Notes: a model not told the origin generated them from the letters alone. A stretch of DNA of 38,903 bases from an uncultured bacterium (GCA_913063055.1 CAJXZK010000016.1:1-38903); one strand, 5' to 3'. Shown: positions 1 to 10,393, counted from the first letter of the stretch. Translations and numbers: made by a program.

Positions 1-75
1 TTTTTTTGTCAAGCAGAAGACGGCATACGAGATCTAGTACGGTCTCGTGGGCTCGGAGATGTGTATAAGAGACAG
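1..75. other. Illumina Nextera i7 adapter left on contig end
   Basis: Positions 10-33 are the P7 flow-cell sequence, 34-41 an 8-base index (ctagtacg, which I recognise as the N702 index), and 42-75 the Nextera read-2 primer plus transposon mosaic end, finishing in agagacag. Positions 1-9 (a T run plus gt) are probably also synthetic. None of this is genomic. The biological sequence starts at 76, inside a gene. Confidence 0.98.
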
Positions 76-592
76 CTGAGAAGCTAAGTTGTTTTCCGTT
101 TTCGCCTTGAAGGGGGTAAATGCCTTTGAAATCCGCACGATCATCGCCCCAAACATAGCCAGCTTGTGGACCATTAATTACGAGCCAGATCCGCGACGCA
201 CAACCTTTTGCGCAGATCGGTATGGCACCATTCATGACAGATGCACGCCAAGATTTTTGCCCACCCTCATTCCAGGCTTGTTCGTGTACGAACGGCTTTT
301 TAAGGTCTCCGACAAGATGCCCTCCCTTCCATTCTTGACCATCCTCCTGCTGCCCGAATGGAAAAACGCCATAGAACGGCCCAGCCCCACCATTTGCGAT
401 TTCGGTTAGGAAGTATCTATAGTCGGCAGGCAAAACCAAAGAGTGTTTAACCTCGAACTCTCTTAGAACTTCCACCGAAAGTGGCGGATTCAGTTTGTAA
501 TGATGCCCAAGCGCACCGAATGATCTCCTTAGCAAATCTCGCCATTTCATCTCGCGAATAAGAGAAAGTACAACCTGTTTCTCGAATTTCAT
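76..592 (-). CDS. SMI1/KNR4 family protein, 3'-truncated by contig end
   Basis: I read this gene from the minus strand; it has no stop because it runs into the adapter. About 172 codons remain from ATG at 590-592. The N-terminal part has the SMI1/KNR4 (SUKH) pattern: a helix followed by L-P-A-D-Y-R-Y-F-L near residues 54-62, then NGGAGP, an FPF strand and later W and G positions, ending at a YVWGDD stretch typical of the family's C-terminal strands. In bacteria such proteins are often immunity proteins against polymorphic toxins, though others are housekeeping. The ATG overlaps the stop of the 62-aa gene upstream as ATGA, so the two are probably translationally coupled. No toxin is visible. 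Family assignment is fairly safe; role is inference. Confidence 0.8.
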
Positions 593-777
593 TCTTCAAT
601 CTCTGTTTGACCTGGCAATTGTTCGGGAGATGAAGTAATCAATCTAAGGTATTCCGGCGCCGCCGAAACAGAGAGCGACCAAACAACTGCGGCGTCGACT
701 GACTCCGGATTCTGCATAAATTCAGGTACGGCCCGAAGACGCTCTCGCCATTCTTTAACGCCTACGTATCCTCGCAT
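589..777 (-). CDS. small hypothetical protein, 62 aa
   Basis: I do not recognise a family. The protein starts MRGYVGVKEWRERL, is mildly acidic at its C-terminus and has no membrane segment or signal peptide. Its start lies 9 nt after the stop of the SnoaL-like gene and its stop overlaps the ATG of the SMI1/KNR4 gene by 4 nt. That packing is the main reason to call it real. A partial purine-rich stretch (tcgag) directly before the ATG is a poor ribosome site, so translation may depend on coupling to the gene upstream. Confidence 0.6.
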   Translation of the reverse strand: MRGYVGVKEWRERLRAVPEFMQNPESVDAAVVWSLSVSAAPEYLRLITSSPEQLPGQTEIEE

Positions 778-786
778 CTCGATTTA

Positions 787-1182
787 CTAATGCTTCGAGA
801 ATGCTGCAGATGGCGCAGTGCCAGAGTTCTCATCGCCTTCCATAAGGTCCATGCGTTCAATCAGGCCACTAGCGACAGTGTAAACGTGCCACACTTCACT
901 ATCAGAGAGTAAGTTGCCATCAAGGCTTTTTACAAGCTGATGCACTCTAACCTTAGCAATACCGCCTCCCTGCTCGATTATCTCAATTGGCTCCACGTGC
1001 GGATTAAACTCCATCCACTGACGGGTCCAGTAAGAGCGAATCTCATCTTTCCCAACAACACGTCCGCCTTCGGATGCCTTGGGCCAGCTAACATTCTCAC
1101 TCATAAGCGCCAGCGCAGCATCAATATCGCGATGATTGAAGGCCGAGTAAGCCTGAGCTATCAATGCCTGTGTGTTCGACAT
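787..1182 (-). CDS. SnoaL-like / NTF2-like domain protein
   Basis: This 131-aa protein has the layout of a single NTF2-fold (SnoaL-like) domain: an N-terminal helix (ALIAQAYSAFNHRDIDAAL), then the W-P-x-A-S-E-G-G-R-V-V-G-K-D-E-I-R-S-Y-W segment, and four strands ending in VWHVYTVASGLIERMD near residues 97-112. The family includes small polyketide cyclases, ketosteroid-isomerase-like enzymes and many proteins of unknown ligand. The sequence does not tell which. It is the first gene of a three-gene minus-strand unit with the 62-aa protein and the SMI1/KNR4 protein. An aggat stretch sits just before the ATG. No signal peptide, so probably cytoplasmic. Confidence 0.85.
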   Translation of the reverse strand: MSNTQALIAQAYSAFNHRDIDAALALMSENVSWPKASEGGRVVGKDEIRSYWTRQWMEFNPHVEPIEIIEQGGGIAKVRVHQLVKSLDGNLLSDSEVWHVYTVASGLIERMDLMEGDENSGTAPSAAFSKH

Positions 1183-1260
1183 GAATCCTCCAGAGTAGAT
1201 ACAAGTATAGTACTGTAGTCCAATGCAAGACTAATTAGTGAATGGGAACTGACAGGTTAA

Positions 1261-1530
1261 ATGGGAAAGCAAAGAACTAGCAGGCCACAGGCATTCAAGG
1301 CCACGGCTGCCGCCACAAGTGAAATAAAGGCTCACGTTGGCGAGAAAAATCCACTAAATGCTGATTTGCGCAAAGCCAACGCTCCTGAAACACACTTTGC
1401 CGATGGTGAGCTAGCCGAGTTGCTAGATAGCTACTTGAACGATGCTGCAGGCCTGAAGACCAGTCGGCTTATTCCCATGAACGGATACCCCAGCCTCAAG
1501 CTTCCTAACGGCTTCTCTGGCGAAGGCTAA
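1261..1530 (+). CDS. small hypothetical protein, 89 aa
   Basis: I do not recognise this protein. It starts MGKQRTSRPQAFKATAAA, is basic and Ala/Thr-rich at the N-terminus, more acidic in the middle (DGELAELLDSYLNDAA, probably one helix) and ends in a Pro/Gly-rich tail. There is no signal peptide or membrane span. It is divergent from the SnoaL-like gene and converges on the oxidoreductase gene with only 9 nt between the stops. Codon choice resembles neighbouring genes, and nothing longer overlaps it on the other strand. The ribosome site is weak (caggt about 4 nt before the ATG). Confidence 0.5.
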   Translation: MGKQRTSRPQAFKATAAATSEIKAHVGEKNPLNADLRKANAPETHFADGELAELLDSYLNDAAGLKTSRLIPMNGYPSLKLPNGFSGEG

Positions 1531-1539
1531 GCTAACACG

Positions 1540-2589
1540 TTAACTCTTAGCGATCCACTTAGCTCCTGACTTCTCAAGCAACTCTTTAATCAGCTTGGCT
1601 CCACCTATCATCGCCGGTGTGATTGCACCGAACTGGCTTGGTGGGTTGCTCAACAAATGATCAACAGCGCCACAAATAATTAGCGCCGTTAGCCAATATG
1701 GGTCATTGCCTTTGACCGTGATACAAGGGGATGACCCACTGATTGTTGTGCTTGCTTGAATTAGAAATGTGGTGCTCTGACGCTCAGTGACGGATGGCAC
1801 TTTGGCTGAAGTTCTTTTGACAATAAAGTCACCGGCCACCTTCATTAGCAGCTGACCAAAAGCTGCCGACACTTTAAGCAAAATCGGTGGGGCTGCAACG
1901 GTGAAGTAGGTGTTCACGTCTTGCACATTCGTGTGACGGGGCAGCATTAGAGCCTCGCCTGCAGGAAATGACACGATCGAAAAAGCTTTCCCATCAATAT
2001 GAGCCTTTCGAGATAGAGCACCAGGTCTGCCTTCAACCAATTGTCCTTTGTTCAAATAAAAGCCTGAAGCAGCAAAGGCCCGCACGATACTCTTGCGGGT
2101 ACCAGGGCTGGTGCTCATTTCTTCCAAGCTATAAACGAACTCAATTGACTGGCATTGAGCAAAGTCGTTGCACAACTGGGCCCCCATAGCATCACCAATG
2201 GCAAATTCGTAGGCACAAGCTGGCACCAAAACAATTCCAGCAGCCTTTGCCTGTTCATGATATTTGTCATAAACCAGCTTTATAAAGCCTTGTTCGCCAG
2301 TGGTATCGAGATAATGAGCGCGCCGCGCAATTGCTTCTTGAACAATCGGTTCGCCAAAATCAGTGAATGGTCCGGCGCAATTTATGATGATCTTGCAACC
2401 ATCCAAAGCCTTGAATGTTGAGCGGTCTTGCACATCTATTACACGAAAAGGCACGCCGCCCAGGTCTTGCGACATGGTCCGCAAGGCCTGCTCGTTTCTA
2501 CCGGTAATGAAAAACTCTGCCTTACGTTCTATCAGTTCGCTGGCGACCAGTCGACCGGTAAATCCAGTGGCGCCAATTATTCCTATCAT
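1540..2589 (-). CDS. saccharopine dehydrogenase-like NAD(P)-binding oxidoreductase
   Basis: The protein (349 aa) begins with a Rossmann fold: MIGIIGATGFTGRLVA carries the GxxGxxG dinucleotide-binding motif at residues 6-12, followed by an acceptor strand ending ITGRNEQAL (R31) that suggests NADP(H). The INCAGPFTDFGEP segment near residues 69-81 is typical of the saccharopine dehydrogenase / trans-acting enoyl reductase group. Despite the family name many members act on lipid or polyketide substrates; the substrate here cannot be read from sequence. Length fits the short bacterial members. An aaagg site lies about 9 nt before the ATG. The gene upstream on the same strand ends 20 nt earlier, so the two are probably co-transcribed. 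Confidence 0.85.
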   Translation of the reverse strand: MIGIIGATGFTGRLVASELIERKAEFFITGRNEQALRTMSQDLGGVPFRVIDVQDRSTFKALDGCKIIINCAGPFTDFGEPIVQEAIARRAHYLDTTGEQGFIKLVYDKYHEQAKAAGIVLVPACAYEFAIGDAMGAQLCNDFAQCQSIEFVYSLEEMSTSPGTRKSIVRAFAASGFYLNKGQLVEGRPGALSRKAHIDGKAFSIVSFPAGEALMLPRHTNVQDVNTYFTVAAPPILLKVSAAFGQLLMKVAGDFIVKRTSAKVPSVTERQSTTFLIQASTTISGSSPCITVKGNDPYWLTALIICGAVDHLLSNPPSQFGAITPAMIGGAKLIKELLEKSGAKWIAKS

Positions 2590-2609
2590 TTTGCATTGCC
2601 TTTATCTAT

Positions 2610-3569
2610 TCAGCTTAAACTTACAGATGCCCGGTAGAGATTTGCAGGAACCTTTTCGTTGTCGGTATCGGACACAAGCAGAATCTCCAAAGTGCGCATA
2701 ACAGCATCTGAACTAATTCCGGAGTGAATTCCATGACTCAAATAATCGGCGCATATACCTTCAAACTTTTCGCGACCAGCAATGCGAACAATGCTCTCAA
2801 TGTCACCGTTCCCTTTCATAATTCCTAATGATGAACCTAAACTTGCGCCGTCTTGATATTCATCATCGGTGGCCTCAGCGGCGGCTAAAAATACTATGCG
2901 CCCATCTGACATTGGCACTGCATCAGTAAAAGACAGCCCCACTCCTTCAATATCGCCGAGGTCATACTCTCTCAAACTAGAAATGCATGTACTACTTGGT
3001 CTGTGAGTATCGTGCAAGTCGTGCAAAAAAGCTTCGGTATCGAGTTCGACAACCACGCTTTTCCCTTTAGTCTTGCTACCGCGATGAAAGAGTTTTGTCA
3101 CTTTCTTCTGAATAGCTATACCTTCGACGTTCAGCCCATCAATTGACGCGGTGAGTTTATTACGAATGTCAGAAAAGTCAATTGGTATTGGAGATTCAGC
3201 ACTAACCTGCCCCTTCTCTAAGTGGAGCATGGCTCCGTTAACGCGATTCGAACGTGACATCGAGGGCATCACCAGCAGTGCACCACCAGCGGCGTAGGTG
3301 TCTGGTTGAATGCGCGTTATTGTTTCTAAGTCGGGCTTCTGCTTCTTTCGTTCTTTGTAATCGCTCGGAAGCATACCAGGAAGGAGCCTGAACCAGCGAC
3401 CAGGCTGACTGCTTCTCAAGTCAAACTCAGCAAGATGCAATTCGTCGTCAGCCACAATAAAGATGCGATTTTCCAGCCTGACAAGTCCGCTTGCCGATAC
3501 GACATAAGCAGGACGATTCTCGCTGAGAGGCTCAATTACCAGTTCTCTAACCTTTTCAAGGGCAATCAT
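2610..3569 (-). CDS. probable beta-propeller protein, DUF6929-like
   Basis: This 319-aa protein has repeated short strands with turn residues (VVSASGLVRLENRIFIVADDELHLAEF, later VNGAMLHLE, VVVELDTEAF, IVFLAAAEAT), a pattern expected of a beta-propeller. It resembles what I remember of the DUF6929 family and, more distantly, esterase-like phytase propellers; this could not be checked. The N-terminus has no signal peptide, so it is probably cytoplasmic. No catalytic motif is evident. An aggag site lies about 12 nt before the ATG. It precedes the saccharopine-dehydrogenase-like gene by 20 nt on the same strand, so they may act together, but the link is only positional. Confidence 0.6.
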   Translation of the reverse strand: MIALEKVRELVIEPLSENRPAYVVSASGLVRLENRIFIVADDELHLAEFDLRSSQPGRWFRLLPGMLPSDYKERKKQKPDLETITRIQPDTYAAGGALLVMPSMSRSNRVNGAMLHLEKGQVSAESPIPIDFSDIRNKLTASIDGLNVEGIAIQKKVTKLFHRGSKTKGKSVVVELDTEAFLHDLHDTHRPSSTCISSLREYDLGDIEGVGLSFTDAVPMSDGRIVFLAAAEATDDEYQDGASLGSSLGIMKGNGDIESIVRIAGREKFEGICADYLSHGIHSGISSDAVMRTLEILLVSDTDNEKVPANLYRASVSLS

Positions 3570-3646
3570 TTCGCGAGCTAACTCCTGAAGTCAATGCAAT
3601 TGTCGGCGACCACAAGGTTGCTGCTCACAACCTGACGCGGCAAGAG

Positions 3647-4378
3647 CTAATCTATGTTGCCTAAATCTGAATTACCTGTATCAGAGCTGACCGCTGCGTG
3701 GTCAGGCTTAGATACTTTGTAGCCGAGATTTTTGACATTGACAATATAGCCAGGGGCCAGCTCAGCATCAAGCTTCTGGCGCAGCCGACCAACACACTTT
3801 CGCACAGCTTGCTCGGTCGAATCAGACTCTGAACTCCACAGTCTATTTAGCAACTCTTCAGCAGAGAAGAACTGATTTTCATGACGCATGAAAAACTCGA
3901 GCAGAGCTAACTCTTTGGCATGCAATGTAATTTCTTTGCTACCAATTTTTGCCAGGCCACATTTGCGATCAAGGCTTAAGTCACCAACTGTAAGTACGTC
4001 AAATATTTTGGCCGAGCGCGGCCGCCGGAGAATAGCCGAAACCCTCGCAAGCAATTCATCTAACGAAAAAGGCTTGGTCAGATAGTCATCGGCTCCAGTA
4101 TCTAGGCCGGCCACTCTATCTTGAATGGCATCGCGGGCTGTGACAAATAAAATTGGCACGACGCCGCCCCGGGCTCTATACTCAGCGCAAAGAGCCAGGC
4201 CGCTGTCTGCCTTGATGTTCCAGTCTAGGATGACCAGGTCGTAGTCATAGATAAAAAGTCGTTGCAAACCCTCTGGGGCAGAGTCAACCCACTCCACGGT
4301 ATAATTTGCGAACTCAAGGCCATCGGTAATTGCCTCCGCAGTATCGGCTTCGTCTTCAATTAAAAGAATTTTGGCCAT
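3647..4378 (-). CDS. OmpR/PhoB-type response regulator
   Basis: Residues 1-120 are a receiver domain: acidic pair E8-D9, phospho-acceptor D52 in VILDWN, T80 and K102 in GADDYLTKPF. Residues about 128-228 form an OmpR-type winged-helix DNA-binding domain, with the strand VGDLSLDRKCGLAKIGSKEITL, the LHAKELALLEFFMRH helix and the final VNVKNLGYKVSKP hairpin. A 15-residue polar tail follows. The phospho-acceptor loop reads DWN rather than the usual D-x-x-L/M-P, a minor deviation. The gene diverges from a membrane histidine kinase with only 44 bp between start codons, so the two are almost certainly a cognate pair and may be controlled from that gap. Target genes are not evident. Confidence 0.95.
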   Translation of the reverse strand: MAKILLIEDEADTAEAITDGLEFANYTVEWVDSAPEGLQRLFIYDYDLVILDWNIKADSGLALCAEYRARGGVVPILFVTARDAIQDRVAGLDTGADDYLTKPFSLDELLARVSAILRRPRSAKIFDVLTVGDLSLDRKCGLAKIGSKEITLHAKELALLEFFMRHENQFFSAEELLNRLWSSESDSTEQAVRKCVGRLRQKLDAELAPGYIVNVKNLGYKVSKPDHAAVSSDTGNSDLGNID

Positions 4379-4422
4379 AACTCTCGAGGGTTCAGAACAG
4401 CTAATTACGTTGCGGGAAACCA

Positions 4423-6290
<1,868 letters not shown>

Positions 6291-6302
6291 TCTAGCAATA
6301 AA

Positions 6303-6836
6303 CTACTTTGCTTTATCTTCGAGCTTTTCTAAATACTGACCATATCCTTGATCAATCTTGCTGTTTGAAGGCACTCTCTCGTGACCAGTTGGTCGGGGCC
6401 AGCTCGGCTGATAAGTTGGCCGGATATCACCATGAGGCAACTTATCACCAGGATTAAAACCTTGATGGCTCTTGGAAGAACCCAGGTCAATATTGATAGT
6501 AAGATCGATGCACATATCTTCTCTATGATGCTTGTGCCCATTGTTAAGGCGATTGCCATTTTCACGCTGCTCGATTGTAAATGGTGGTTGAGTCATTGGT
6601 TTCTTGTTGCCATCGATTTCTCTATCACCGCGGTTCTGAGAAGCGGCATCAGAAGCGGCACCGCCAACAAGTTTTGCCCCCATGGCCAAGGTCGAATCAT
6701 TGCTACCAAGGCCCTTACCGACGGCACCCATAGCACCCCACAATTCGCGAGACAAGGCACTGGCAGCGCTAGTATCACGATTGTCGTTGCCTGCTCTAAA
6801 AGTGCTTGATTCAGTTACTAAGTCTGGATTCGGCAT
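6303..6836 (-). CDS. hydrophilic hypothetical protein
   Basis: The start was placed at ATG 6836 (MPNPDLVTESS) because ggag lies 9 nt before it; an upstream ATG at 6869 would add 11 residues but has no ribosome site. The 177-aa product is polar and glycine/asparagine-rich, with no signal peptide or membrane segment. A small Ala/Gly-rich helical stretch (residues about 25-60) is followed by a basic, His-rich, probably disordered half (HKHHRED, PTYQPSWPRP). I recognise no domain. Its character, an N-terminal polar head with low-complexity body, resembles the partner gene at the right end of the window, but no alignment was made. It lies 71 nt downstream of the exported LRR gene on the same strand. 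Confidence 0.65.
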   Translation of the reverse strand: MPNPDLVTESSTFRAGNDNRDTSAASALSRELWGAMGAVGKGLGSNDSTLAMGAKLVGGAASDAASQNRGDREIDGNKKPMTQPPFTIEQRENGNRLNNGHKHHREDMCIDLTINIDLGSSKSHQGFNPGDKLPHGDIRPTYQPSWPRPTGHERVPSNSKIDQGYGQYLEKLEDKAK

Positions 6837-6907
6837 GGTAAAAAACTCCTCTTGCGACGTCCGATGCAAGCATTATGCCAAGCCAAGTAGACATGAAATA
6901 GACAGAG

Positions 6908-7954
6908 CTAATGCAATGGTCCATAGAGAGTTTTTTCGTAGTCCCCAACTTTACTATTGCGGCAAACCAGCTTAGTACCTGGCAAGGCGCGCCGCAGTAG
7001 ATTTAAATCTTGGGGGCTATAGACAGCCTCTGGCAAATTGAGGGTAGATAGTCTTGCCCCCTTTAGCAAAAGAAGATCAGCAGTGGTCAACTTATCATTA
7101 GTCAACGAAAGGATACTCAAAGAATTCATTCGAGGAATATAGGCGATTCCCTTTGCCGTGATCAAGTTCTGAGCAAGTCCAAGTAATTTCAAATTATGCA
7201 GTTTAGAGATCTCTGCCATATCACTGTCTTTAACACCACAGCGATTGAGGTGCAAAGTCATTAGACTGTCAAACTTACTAAGGTATCCATAGGCCTTAGA
7301 GTCAAGCATGTTTGATGTTAACTCAAGAGCAATTAGTTTTTTCAAACCGCTCAATTCTTTGAGACAAGTACCATCTATGCCAGCCATGGATAGATTTAAG
7401 CGCTCAAGGTTGGTCAGGGCTTTCAGGGCTACTAAAGACTGATCAGACAGCTCTGAAATTGACAAATCAAGATAACGCAAACCGGTCAAATGCGACAAGG
7501 GCTTAATTGTCTTCGTCAAATCAGACATGATTCCTGTGCTGGCAAAGCTCAGGCAATCGACAATATTGGCATCAAGCTTGCTTAAAACTTCAGGTTGTTC
7601 AGTGAGCTGATAAGACGCCACTAAGTAGACCACCGCATGCTTTGGTAACTTTATTTTGACTGTTCCTTTTGCTTCGCCAACAAACTGCCCGAGCGACTCG
7701 GCCACTAATTTGCTGTGAGCAAAGTGATGCGGGCTAAGGGGGTCTTTATATACATAAAGGCGACCGAGAGAAAACTGACTGGGAAAAACTAGCTCACGCT
7801 CATACATTTTTGCCTTTGCTGCTACGGGCTTAGACACAGGAGTAGGCAATGGCTTACTAGAAGACTGAGCCAAAGACAAATCGGCAGACAAAAAAATGGA
7901 AGATAATACTGCACCACTGGCGCAAAAACAGTTTACGGTCTGTCTCTTATTCAT
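6908..7954 (-). CDS. exported leucine-rich-repeat protein, kinase-ectodomain paralogue
   Basis: A signal peptide is evident (MNKRQ, a hydrophobic core, likely cleavage after SLAQ near residue 30). After a Pro/Lys linker comes FPSQFSLGRLYVY near residues 57-69, matching the entry motif of the outer domains in the three receptor-like kinases of this window (FPSDTSIG, FPQDFSLG, FPEKFSLG). From about residue 130 to 320 there are LRRs of about 24 residues (LTGLRYLDLS, LTNLERLNLS, LKKLIALELT, HNLKLLGLAQN). The end (LPEAVYSPQDLNLLRRALPG) resembles the LRR cap of kinase 3 (LPEGLY...LEQLLPG). It is therefore a secreted version of the kinase ectodomain without a kinase. Possible roles are decoy, ligand-sharing or scaffold; none is shown. 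Start lies 5 nt after the UDG-family gene. Confidence 0.9.
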   Translation of the reverse strand: MNKRQTVNCFCASGAVLSSIFLSADLSLAQSSSKPLPTPVSKPVAAKAKMYERELVFPSQFSLGRLYVYKDPLSPHHFAHSKLVAESLGQFVGEAKGTVKIKLPKHAVVYLVASYQLTEQPEVLSKLDANIVDCLSFASTGIMSDLTKTIKPLSHLTGLRYLDLSISELSDQSLVALKALTNLERLNLSMAGIDGTCLKELSGLKKLIALELTSNMLDSKAYGYLSKFDSLMTLHLNRCGVKDSDMAEISKLHNLKLLGLAQNLITAKGIAYIPRMNSLSILSLTNDKLTTADLLLLKGARLSTLNLPEAVYSPQDLNLLRRALPGTKLVCRNSKVGDYEKTLYGPLH

Positions 7955-7959
7955 CGCCC

Positions 7960-8583
7960 CTACTCAATTCCTTGCAGGAGAGCCTGCCAGGCTGGATGCA
8001 AAGAAATCTCCCGCAGAGACTGGTGTAGAAGCGAAATACCGGGTTCTTTTTTGAACCAAGTTGAGGCACCAGAAGGATGGGGGAGTGGTATCACATCACA
8101 ATCTACGCCGAACAAAGTTTTCTCAAACTTTTGACCAATAACATCTACCAATTGACCTTTGCCTAAAGACTGTTCAATTGCTAACTTGCCTACCGGTATA
8201 ACAAGCTGTGGTTGCAAGATTTCGAATTCTGCCGCCATCCAGCCTGAACAATTGGCTACTTCGACGGGGCTAGGCACCCGATCCCCTCCACTTAAGGTCT
8301 TGCCCGGAAAACAACGGCAAACTGCAGCCATATAGGCAAGAGAGCGAAACTGCTCTTCATTTAAACCAATGGTAGAGAACCAGCGAAATAGAGTTTTTCC
8401 AGCCGTCCAGGCGAATGGTTTACCAAATGAACCCTCGTGGGGTCCCGGTGCCTGACCAATCATATAGACCTTTGAGAGTAGAGCGTGGTGGCTCACCACC
8501 GGACCCACCATCAACGGACAAAGGGTGCAGTTCTTGAGAGCTGCTACATGCTTTTCAATTGCAACCTGAGACTTCATGGGCAC
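7960..8583 (-). CDS. uracil-DNA glycosylase family protein
   Basis: The 207-aa protein has the two hallmark segments of the UDG superfamily: GQAPGPHEG (residues about 43-51) followed by GKPFAWTAGKTLFRW, and near the C-terminus PLPHPSGAS. The N-terminal C19-x2-C22 pair plus two later cysteines (CRCFPGK region and the one in NCSGW) are placed as in the iron-sulphur families 4 and 5, so a [4Fe-4S] cluster is likely. It should remove uracil or related damaged bases from DNA. Start codon is GTG at 8583 (agg 5 nt before) or ATG at 8577. The exported LRR gene follows after 5 nt, an odd partner for a repair gene, so co-transcription may be incidental. Confidence 0.88.
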   Translation of the reverse strand: MPMKSQVAIEKHVAALKNCTLCPLMVGPVVSHHALLSKVYMIGQAPGPHEGSFGKPFAWTAGKTLFRWFSTIGLNEEQFRSLAYMAAVCRCFPGKTLSGGDRVPSPVEVANCSGWMAAEFEILQPQLVIPVGKLAIEQSLGKGQLVDVIGQKFEKTLFGVDCDVIPLPHPSGASTWFKKEPGISLLHQSLREISLHPAWQALLQGIE

Positions 8584-8625
8584 TATCGCCTAAAACACTA
8601 ATGATACTGCTAAAATTACCAGCTT

Positions 8626-10188
8626 ATGCCAATAGATGCGACCTGGCTAATAGACCTAACAATCATTGGTCTCTATTTCGTCATTATTATGTATGTGGGC
8701 CTTAAATTTGGCGAGCGGGAGAACACCCTCGCAGACTTTGCCCTTGGCGGACGCTCTCTGCCCTGGCTGGCGGTACTGGCTTCAATTATTGCGGCAGAAA
8801 CAAGTGCTGCGACCTTTTTAGGCGCTCCCGGCGAAGGCTTTAAGCTACTCAATTACTCTTATTTACAAATTTTAGTCGGCACTGTACTTGGCCGCATTAT
8901 TGTTGCCTTCCTCTTTATAAAGCCCTTTTTTGATCTCAATGTCTATTCTATTTATGAATATCTTGAGACACGTTTTGGTCGAGCCACAAGATTGGCTGCT
9001 TCGGCAACGTTCTTAGTAACGCGGGTATTGGCATCTGGTGCCCGTCTATACGTATCAGCAATAATTCTGGCAGTGGCCTTTACCTTAATTACAGGCTCGG
9101 CACCAACCAAGGCACAAGAATTAGCTGTCTATCTGTTAGCAATAATATCGATCACCATAATCACGGCTATTTACACCTCCATTGGTGGCATTAAAGCGGT
9201 GGTTTGGACAGACTGCATTCAAGCAACTGTCATGCTTGGTGGCGCCAGTGGTGCAATAGTTGTACTGCTATTGAATATGCCTGAAGGGGTAAAATCAATT
9301 CAGTATTTTTACAGCCATACGCCAATGCCATTTTTCATCAATGGCACAAAACCAGATGCCAGCTTATGGCAAAACATTAAAGCCGTCCTCGGTGCCGACT
9401 ACACTATCTGGGCGGCATTTCTAGGTTCAACCTTTACCACCTTGGCCACCCACGGCACCGATCAAGACATGGTGCAAAGAATGCTCACGGCTCAAGACTA
9501 CAAGAAGAGCAGACTTTCGCTAATTCTGTCAGGTCTGGCTGATTTACCAATCGGCTTCATCTTTCTCACTATTGGCATATTGCTACACCTTTTCTTTCAA
9601 CAACAGCCAGACCCCAGCTTGCCGCAAAAAAACAGCGAGATTTTTGCCTACTTCATTTTGACAAAAATGCCCGTGGGCTTGCGCGGTCTTTTAATTGCCG
9701 GCATATTTGCCACGGCCATGGGCTCTCTTAGTGCAGCTCTAAATGCCCTTTCAACCAGCGCCACCCGTGACTTTAGCCACAGCTCAGGGGCTGAAGCCAA
9801 TGAGCCTGGCGCCCAAAGAGCTGAAGTAAAAGCGGCACGGCAACTGACTTTTGTCTTTGCATTCCTGATGATCCTGGTGGCCAGTGCCACGGCCTACTTT
9901 GTAATAGACCATCCCACATCGCGCATTATCCCCATTGTTCTAGGTATATTCGGCTACACCTATGGCTCTTTGCTCGGAGTCTTCTTACTTGGACTACTAA
10001 GCAAAAGAGGCAGTGACCGCGGCAATTTAATTGCTATGGTCGCCGGAGCTACCCTTGTAGCCTGTTTGCCACAAATTGCCTTTCCCTGGAGAGTAATGTT
10101 CGGCTCCTTGACCACTATGGCCATAGGCTCGCTTTTCAGCAAAGAAACCATTAATGACAAAGACAAATCGCTGGAAGCCAAGGCCTGA
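8626..10188 (+). CDS. sodium:solute symporter (SSS family)
   Basis: A 520-aa polytopic protein with roughly 13 hydrophobic helices. Family landmarks include FALGGRSLPWLAV (residues about 38-50), AAETSAATFLGAPGEGF (about 56-72), the YTSIGGIKAVVWTD segment (about 182-195) and the QDMVQRMLTA stretch in the middle loop. SSS proteins import organic solutes (sugars, amino acids, nucleosides, osmolytes) with sodium; the substrate cannot be predicted here. It is divergent from the UDG-family gene with 42 bp between starts and ends in TGA, showing TGA is an ordinary stop in this genome. A structured non-coding stretch follows. Confidence 0.95.
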   Translation: MPIDATWLIDLTIIGLYFVIIMYVGLKFGERENTLADFALGGRSLPWLAVLASIIAAETSAATFLGAPGEGFKLLNYSYLQILVGTVLGRIIVAFLFIKPFFDLNVYSIYEYLETRFGRATRLAASATFLVTRVLASGARLYVSAIILAVAFTLITGSAPTKAQELAVYLLAIISITIITAIYTSIGGIKAVVWTDCIQATVMLGGASGAIVVLLLNMPEGVKSIQYFYSHTPMPFFINGTKPDASLWQNIKAVLGADYTIWAAFLGSTFTTLATHGTDQDMVQRMLTAQDYKKSRLSLILSGLADLPIGFIFLTIGILLHLFFQQQPDPSLPQKNSEIFAYFILTKMPVGLRGLLIAGIFATAMGSLSAALNALSTSATRDFSHSSGAEANEPGAQRAEVKAARQLTFVFAFLMILVASATAYFVIDHPTSRIIPIVLGIFGYTYGSLLGVFLLGLLSKRGSDRGNLIAMVAGATLVACLPQIAFPWRVMFGSLTTMAIGSLFSKETINDKDKSLEAKA

Positions 10189-10230
10189 CACTTTGCAGCC
10201 AAAGATAAAATGTGTTCTAATCTGGGCGCG

Positions 10231-10272
10231 ATTTGCCACGCTATCGCAACCAGCTGTTGCGTTAGTGCAAAT
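10231..10272 (+). ncRNA. structured RNA candidate, hairpin 1
   Basis: ATTTG (10231-10235) pairs with CAAAT (10268-10272), CAC (10237-10239) with GTG (10265-10267), and CGCAAC (10245-10250) with GTTGCG (10256-10261), giving 14 pairs around a small internal loop. No T-run follows, so it is not a classic terminator. It may cap the symporter mRNA or belong to a larger RNA. Confidence 0.4.
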
Positions 10273-10393
10273 GCTGTCATCTAGTATTGAGAATACTTGC
10301 AGACCAATCGCTGGCCAATAGTTTTCTAAACCTGCACAGAAACACTTAGCTGTTATTGACCAAGAGCCCTAAAAGCAAGAGCGTAGCGGCTCA

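Noticed and set aside
89..409. Plus-strand frame of 106 codons at the contig start
   Set aside because: It is antisense to the truncated SMI1/KNR4 gene, whose protein pattern is clear; the plus frame has no recognisable feature.
1530..1560. Bidirectional terminator between convergent genes
   Set aside because: A GCTAA/TTAGC pair is present, but it is short and no T-run follows on either strand.
6381..6809. Plus-strand frame of 142 codons opposite the hydrophilic protein
   Set aside because: It lacks a ribosome site and any protein pattern; the minus-strand frame has a good site at 6836. The call is less certain here because the minus-strand protein has no known family.
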